This document shows, piece by piece, positions 61,301 through 64,000 of a stretch of DNA of 64,000 nt (position 1 is its first letter; each line of letters opens with the position of its first letter). The stretch is from CBDCXF01 sp965223755 (GTDB taxonomy: Bacteria; Acidobacteriota; Thermoanaerobaculia; Multivoradales; JAHEKO01). The notes beneath the pieces were generated by a model, which saw only the letters and a list, made by a program, of their open reading frames with translations, was not told where the DNA came from and made no database searches. A program made the translations under genes and the position numbers. The DNA is taken from the NCBI GenBank assembly GCA_965223755.1, contig CBDCXF010000001.1, positions 806,001 through 870,000 of the forward strand, given 5' to 3'.

Positions 61301-62815
61301 GTGCCGAATTTCAGCCATCAGCTCCGACGAACGTTCCGGTCGACCGCGTCGCCTCGTTTTACTCCCGTCCTGACGCGACCCGAGCTGTGGCTCACTGTTG
61401 CTGTCATCACCGCCTTCTACCGCCTACATCGGCTGGGCAGCTTGATCGCCCACCGCACCAACGACACTCGCAGCTACGAGTGGCCGTGGGAACTGATGTC
61501 TTTCGATGACATGCTCCTCGCTTTGCGAACCTTCGCCTATCCGATCTTTCTTAAGGTCTGGGACGCGCTGGGTGGGAGCCAAAGCCGACTCCCAATCGTC
61601 CACGTGCTCATCTACTTCGGCGCGGTGGTTTTGTTCTGGCACGCGCTCTCGATCTTTGCTGATTCCAAGTGGCTGGCCTTGGCCGCCGCAGTGCCACTAC
61701 TAGTAGCTGACATCGCGGGTTACGCCCGCCTCCTCCAGCCGGAGTTGCTCGCCCCTGCGGTGGTTCTGGTAGCGGTGGCAGCACTCCTCCGTTTGGTGAT
61801 GCAGCCTCGCTCCATTCCCCTTTGGGTCGCGGTGCTGATATCGGTAACCGCGACCTATCATGTGCGCCCCAACTACATCTTTATGGTCATCCTGATTCCG
61901 CTGGCGGCGGCGGTTCTGTCCACGCTCAAGAAACGACCGATCGGCCATACCTTGCGCTTCGCCACAATCGGGGCGATGGTTTGCATTCTCCCTGTGCTGG
62001 CTTACGGGACACTGCGGTGGGTCAGGGTCGGTCAGTTTGGCGTCGTCAACCTAATGGGCTACGGCATGATCGGGATCACCGCCAATTTCTTGGACGAGGA
62101 AACCGTATCTGCGCTCCCTGAAGAGCACCGCTGGCTGGGTCGCAAGATCCACTATTGGCGAGAAATAAGAGGTTGGTCCCCCTACACCGAAAGCAGTTCG
62201 AGCCCGGCGCAGTTCAGGCAGTTGGTCAAGAACCAATGGAGTATCGCAGCTCCCCTTGCGTGGCGCCTGGAAATGCGGCGACGAAGGATCGAACGCCGAC
62301 GACTCGACGACCCCCCTCCACTCTCGCCCATGGAAGAATGGCACCTCTCCCAAACGAAAGCAGTTTTTGTCGCGGGCAAGGTGGCCAAAGCAGTCAACGA
62401 CAGGCTCCAAGGCCTTTCCAATTGGCTCCTGGAGCGGAATCGAGGTCTGTATTACAAATGGATCCGCGACGCGTTCGCCTATGGCGTCAAAAAGACCTTC
62501 AGCTACGCGACTGTGCGCTGGTCCTTGTACGTCATGCTGGCTTCGGCAGCAGTTTGGGGCCTATCTGGCCGCTGGCGGCGGCATTGGCGGCGAGAAGGTC
62601 GGGCGTTTGCAGCGGTGCTGGCGCTGTGGGCGGTGGCGATCGGCTATCTGGTCGGGAGCTTGGGAATCATGGCTCTCGTCAGCTACCCGATCGAAAGATA
62701 CATGGCAGCAGCGGTCATGCTCTTACCCAGCGCGATGGTAGCGACGAGTTTCGTGTTTTGGGCGGAACTCATGAACCGGCGAAATCGAGCAAGACCTGAC
62801 AATCCGTCTTCTTAA
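61301..62815 (+). CDS. Polytopic membrane protein, possible GT-C-type glycosyltransferase
   Basis: 504 residues from a GTG at 61301 (no strong ribosome site). About ten hydrophobic segments are present, among them VLIYFGAVVLFWHALSIFA, WLALAAAVPLLVADIAGYA, LLAPAVVLVAVAALLRLVM, IPLWVAVLISVTATYHV, FAAVLALWAVAIGYLVGSLG and MALVSYPIERYMAAAVMLLP. A long, charged cytosolic or periplasmic loop lies around residues 280-390. The N-terminal RTNDTRSYEWPWELM could be an aspartate-bearing first loop of a GT-C enzyme, but no firm signature is visible, so the enzyme class is uncertain. Confidence 0.6.
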   Translation: MPNFSHQLRRTFRSTASPRFTPVLTRPELWLTVAVITAFYRLHRLGSLIAHRTNDTRSYEWPWELMSFDDMLLALRTFAYPIFLKVWDALGGSQSRLPIVHVLIYFGAVVLFWHALSIFADSKWLALAAAVPLLVADIAGYARLLQPELLAPAVVLVAVAALLRLVMQPRSIPLWVAVLISVTATYHVRPNYIFMVILIPLAAAVLSTLKKRPIGHTLRFATIGAMVCILPVLAYGTLRWVRVGQFGVVNLMGYGMIGITANFLDEETVSALPEEHRWLGRKIHYWREIRGWSPYTESSSSPAQFRQLVKNQWSIAAPLAWRLEMRRRRIERRRLDDPPPLSPMEEWHLSQTKAVFVAGKVAKAVNDRLQGLSNWLLERNRGLYYKWIRDAFAYGVKKTFSYATVRWSLYVMLASAAVWGLSGRWRRHWRREGRAFAAVLALWAVAIGYLVGSLGIMALVSYPIERYMAAAVMLLPSAMVATSFVFWAELMNRRNRARPDNPSS

Positions 62816-62843
62816 GTTCGTCGTCGCTTGTTCAAAATACAAA

Positions 62844-62870
62844 AGTGGGTGGTGGGCCGTCAGGGACTCG
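62844..62870 (-). repeat. Duplicate of the 3' end of tRNA-Lys
   Basis: 27 bp identical to 62979-63005, which covers the 3' flank, CCA end, acceptor strand and part of the T-arm of tRNA-Lys. It lies 135 bases away in direct orientation, the classic layout of an attachment-site scar, although the DNA in between (about 110 bases) carries no integrase or element. A short 3'-end fragment duplication is the safest reading. Confidence 0.75.
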
Positions 62871-62984
62871 CTCTCGTGGCGTGAGGGCGCGTGGGGACCG
62901 AGTCCCGGCAACTGCAGGACCAACCCAGCGACTGCAATGTGCCAAACAGGCCCCCGCCGCAATAAGAAAAACGGGGGGAGTGGG

Positions 62985-63060
62985 TGGTGGGCCGTCAGGG
63001 ACTCGAACCCTGCACCCACAGATTAAAAGTCTGTTGCTCTACCTGATGAGCTAACGGCCC
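62985..63060 (-). tRNA. tRNA-Lys (anticodon TTT)
   Basis: The cloverleaf is complete on the minus strand: acceptor arms GGGCCGT/ACGGCCC, D-arm GCTC/GAGC, anticodon stem ACAGA/TCTGT with loop CTTTTAA (anticodon TTT), T-arm CAGGG/CCCTG with TTCGAGT, discriminator A and a genomically encoded CCA. 76 bases with CCA. A copy of its last part recurs at 62844. Confidence 0.95.
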
Positions 63061-63145
63061 GCGCGAAGGCTAGCACGCCCGAAACGCCCTTCGATAGCCT
63101 GAAAAACAGCTCAATTTGCCTCCCGCTCTTTCGCCTCTAGGACTG

Positions 63146-63174
63146 TTGCTCCACTACCCGATTCGTGGCAAGAT
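63146..63174 (+). promoter_or_regulatory. Weak candidate promoter of tRNA-Glu
   Basis: TTGCTC (63146-63151), 17 bases, CAAGAT (63169-63174), 19 bases before the tRNA start. Only a moderate match to consensus. Confidence 0.3.
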
Positions 63175-63193
63175 CCGCGGGCCGTTCAGGCGT

Positions 63194-63271
63194 GTCCCCA
63201 TCGTCTAGCCAGGTCTAGGACGTCGCCCTTTCAAGGCGAAAACACGGGTTCGAATCCCGTTGGGGGCACCA
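63194..63271 (+). tRNA. tRNA-Glu (anticodon TTC)
   Basis: Acceptor GTCCCCA/TGGGGGC, D-arm GTC/GAC with TAGCCAGGTCTAG, anticodon stem TCGCC/GGCGA with loop CTTTCAA (TTC), T-arm CGGG/CCCG with TTCGAAT, discriminator A and an encoded CCA. 78 bases. The 3' half is directly followed by an inverted copy of itself. Confidence 0.95.
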
Positions 63272-63290
63272 CTGTGCCCCAACGGGATTC
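63252..63290. repeat. Inverted copy of the tRNA-Glu 3' end
   Basis: Positions 63252-63269 (end of the T-arm to the CCA) pair with 63274-63290 (GTGCCCCAACGGGATTC) across a four-base gap with one base missing, a long near-perfect hairpin. The same inverted fragment recurs at 63453-63469, and shorter forms lie near 63375 and 63553, so this piece travels with the palindromic repeat below. Confidence 0.8.
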
Positions 63291-63590
63291 TGGGACGTCG
63301 CAGTGGCAAAGCCACTGCTCAGGTCACGAATCCTCTCCACTGCGAACAACCACTGTACCTTCAACGCATGGCCCACCAACGGGATTCTGGGGCGTCGCGG
63401 TGGCAAAGCCACTGCTCAGGTCACGAATCCCAACTATCAATCGGGCACCATTGTGCCCCAACGGGATTCTGGGACGTCGCAGTGGCGAAGCCACTGCCCA
63501 GGTGACGAATCCTCTCCACTGCGAACAAACACTGTACCTTCAACGCATGGCCCACCAACGGGATTCTGGGACATCGCGGTCCGTGGTCAC
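63285..63590. repeat. Array of 49-bp palindromic (REP-like) repeats within a 179-bp tandem duplication
   Basis: Full copies lie at 63285-63333, 63382-63430 and 63464-63512, with a truncated one from 63561. Each begins GGATTC and ends GAATCC, and has an inner perfect stem CAGTGGC-AAA-GCCACTG (copies vary slightly), separated by about 10 imperfectly paired bases. Copies 1-2 and 3-4 are related by a 179-bp shift (63267-63445 and 63446 to about 63580). The intervening DNA is also duplicated, so this is not a CRISPR array. No protein is credible across it. Confidence 0.8.
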
Positions 63591-63731
63591 TACGATTCCA
63601 TGCTTGCCGCCAAAGAGCGCTCAAACTTCGTGATGGGAGAAGGGTGGCAGATAGCGGTGCAAGCCGCGCTCATCAGCCGCGTACCCGTGGCGACGAGCAT
63701 TCGCACTGCCTAGAATCGGCTCTTCGGGACT
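63591..63731. other. Intergenic remnant after the repeats
   Basis: About 140 bases between the repeats and the last gene. A plus-strand reading gives a short peptide-like stretch (KERSNFVMGEGWQIAVQAAL) ending at 63713, but there is no start and the frame begins inside the repeats. I see no supported gene here. Confidence 0.3.
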
Positions 63732-64000
63732 CTAAGGAGAGCCCGCCGGACCCTCAACCAGGACCTCATTGGGGCGAGCGTGGCGAATCTGCACGTCCAA
63801 CCTCTTCTTAGGAATCAGGCGATCGTGGAGAAGGTTCTCCTCGGGGCGCTCTGGGACCCGAGGTGGGGCGTAGGAGACCCTGGCGAAGTGAGTCTTGCCG
63901 CCCGGCTGGACCCAGACCGGGTAGAACTCGTACTCGTACCCCTCTGGAGTCGGTTGCGGCAGCCGTATTCCACCGGCCGTGTGATAGTCGCCGTACCAAT
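63732..64000 (-). CDS. C-terminal part of an unidentified protein (5' end outside window)
   Basis: The minus-strand frame ending with TAG at 63732 reads WYGDYHTAGGIRLPQPTPEG, then YEYEFYPVWVQPGGKTHFAR and ends LVEGPAGSP; it is open to the right edge (about 88 residues). Composition is aromatic- and Pro-rich, unlike the alternative frames. I cannot name it from this fragment. Confidence 0.5.
   Translation of the reverse strand, partial: WYGDYHTAGGIRLPQPTPEGYEYEFYPVWVQPGGKTHFARVSYAPPRVPERPEENLLHDRLIPKKRLDVQIRHARPNEVLVEGPAGSP

Noticed and set aside
63285..63590. Possible CRISPR array
   Set aside because: The 49-bp repeats are palindromic, the intervals differ (97, 82, 97 bp between starts) and the intervening DNA is itself duplicated, so they are not CRISPR repeats with unique spacers.
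63303..63713. 136-residue plus-strand ORF
   Set aside because: It is built almost entirely from the palindromic repeats, with no start region or known domain. I treat it as non-coding.

Overview
The window looks like chromosomal DNA of a Gram-negative, non-photosynthetic Acidobacteriota member; a Thermoanaerobaculia-like lineage is my inference. The signs are a carboxypeptidase-repeat (Oar-type) TonB receptor, a VWFA-related secreted protein of the TIGR03436 type, an ECF sigma factor beside a TPR-tailed Ser/Thr kinase, many secreted TPR proteins, LpxC (so lipid A), a bacilliredoxin, and roughly 60% GC. Genes are dense, with many 4-bp ATGA-type overlaps and frequent GTG/TTG starts.

Left part (1-16300): a TonB-dependent receptor cut by the left edge; a secreted TPR protein with a clear terminator; two tandem paralogous TPR proteins; a five-gene minus-strand operon (two CBS-domain proteins, a VWFA-related protein, an unknown protein, a secreted HExxH metalloprotease with an SH3-like domain); a divergent secreted alpha/beta hydrolase; a secreted unknown protein overlapping a GDSL/SGNH hydrolase with repeat domains; threonine dehydratase; and SufT.

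Middle (16300-37100): a fused two-subunit 2-oxoacid dehydrogenase E1 translationally coupled to an unusual response-regulator-LpxC fusion; a GH20 hexosaminidase; a membrane protein; AddB/AddA recombination nuclease-helicase; a CstA-type transporter coupled to a sulfatase-fold enzyme; moaA and purE; and an ECF sigma factor with a TPR kinase followed by a decayed second copy of the kinase N-terminus.

37100-48200: a long minus-strand run, read from right to left: bacilliredoxin, small protein, DUF423, P5C dehydrogenase, hotdog thioesterase, ILVBL/HACL2-like TPP enzyme, GT2, nucleosidase-like protein, SPL-family radical SAM protein and a Cys-rich protein. Beside it are a DJ-1/PfpI protein and, in my view the most notable gene in the window, an AhpD-like protein whose CxxC motif is CxxU: an in-frame UGA with a hairpin fitting the bacterial SECIS rules. 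It is divergent from a Crp/Fnr regulator.

48200-64000: a Cus-type copper/silver efflux operon (small Met/Cys-rich protein, TolC-like, CusB with a Met/His-rich tail, CusA) and a Cys-rich secreted protein; a RimK-aspartoacylase pair; a Na/Pi cotransporter; tyrS; an extensin-like protein; a membrane protein; tRNA-Lys and tRNA-Glu with encoded CCA ends, a duplicated tRNA-Lys 3' end, and a cluster of 49-bp palindromic repeats containing an inverted copy of the tRNA-Glu 3' end; and a gene cut by the right edge.
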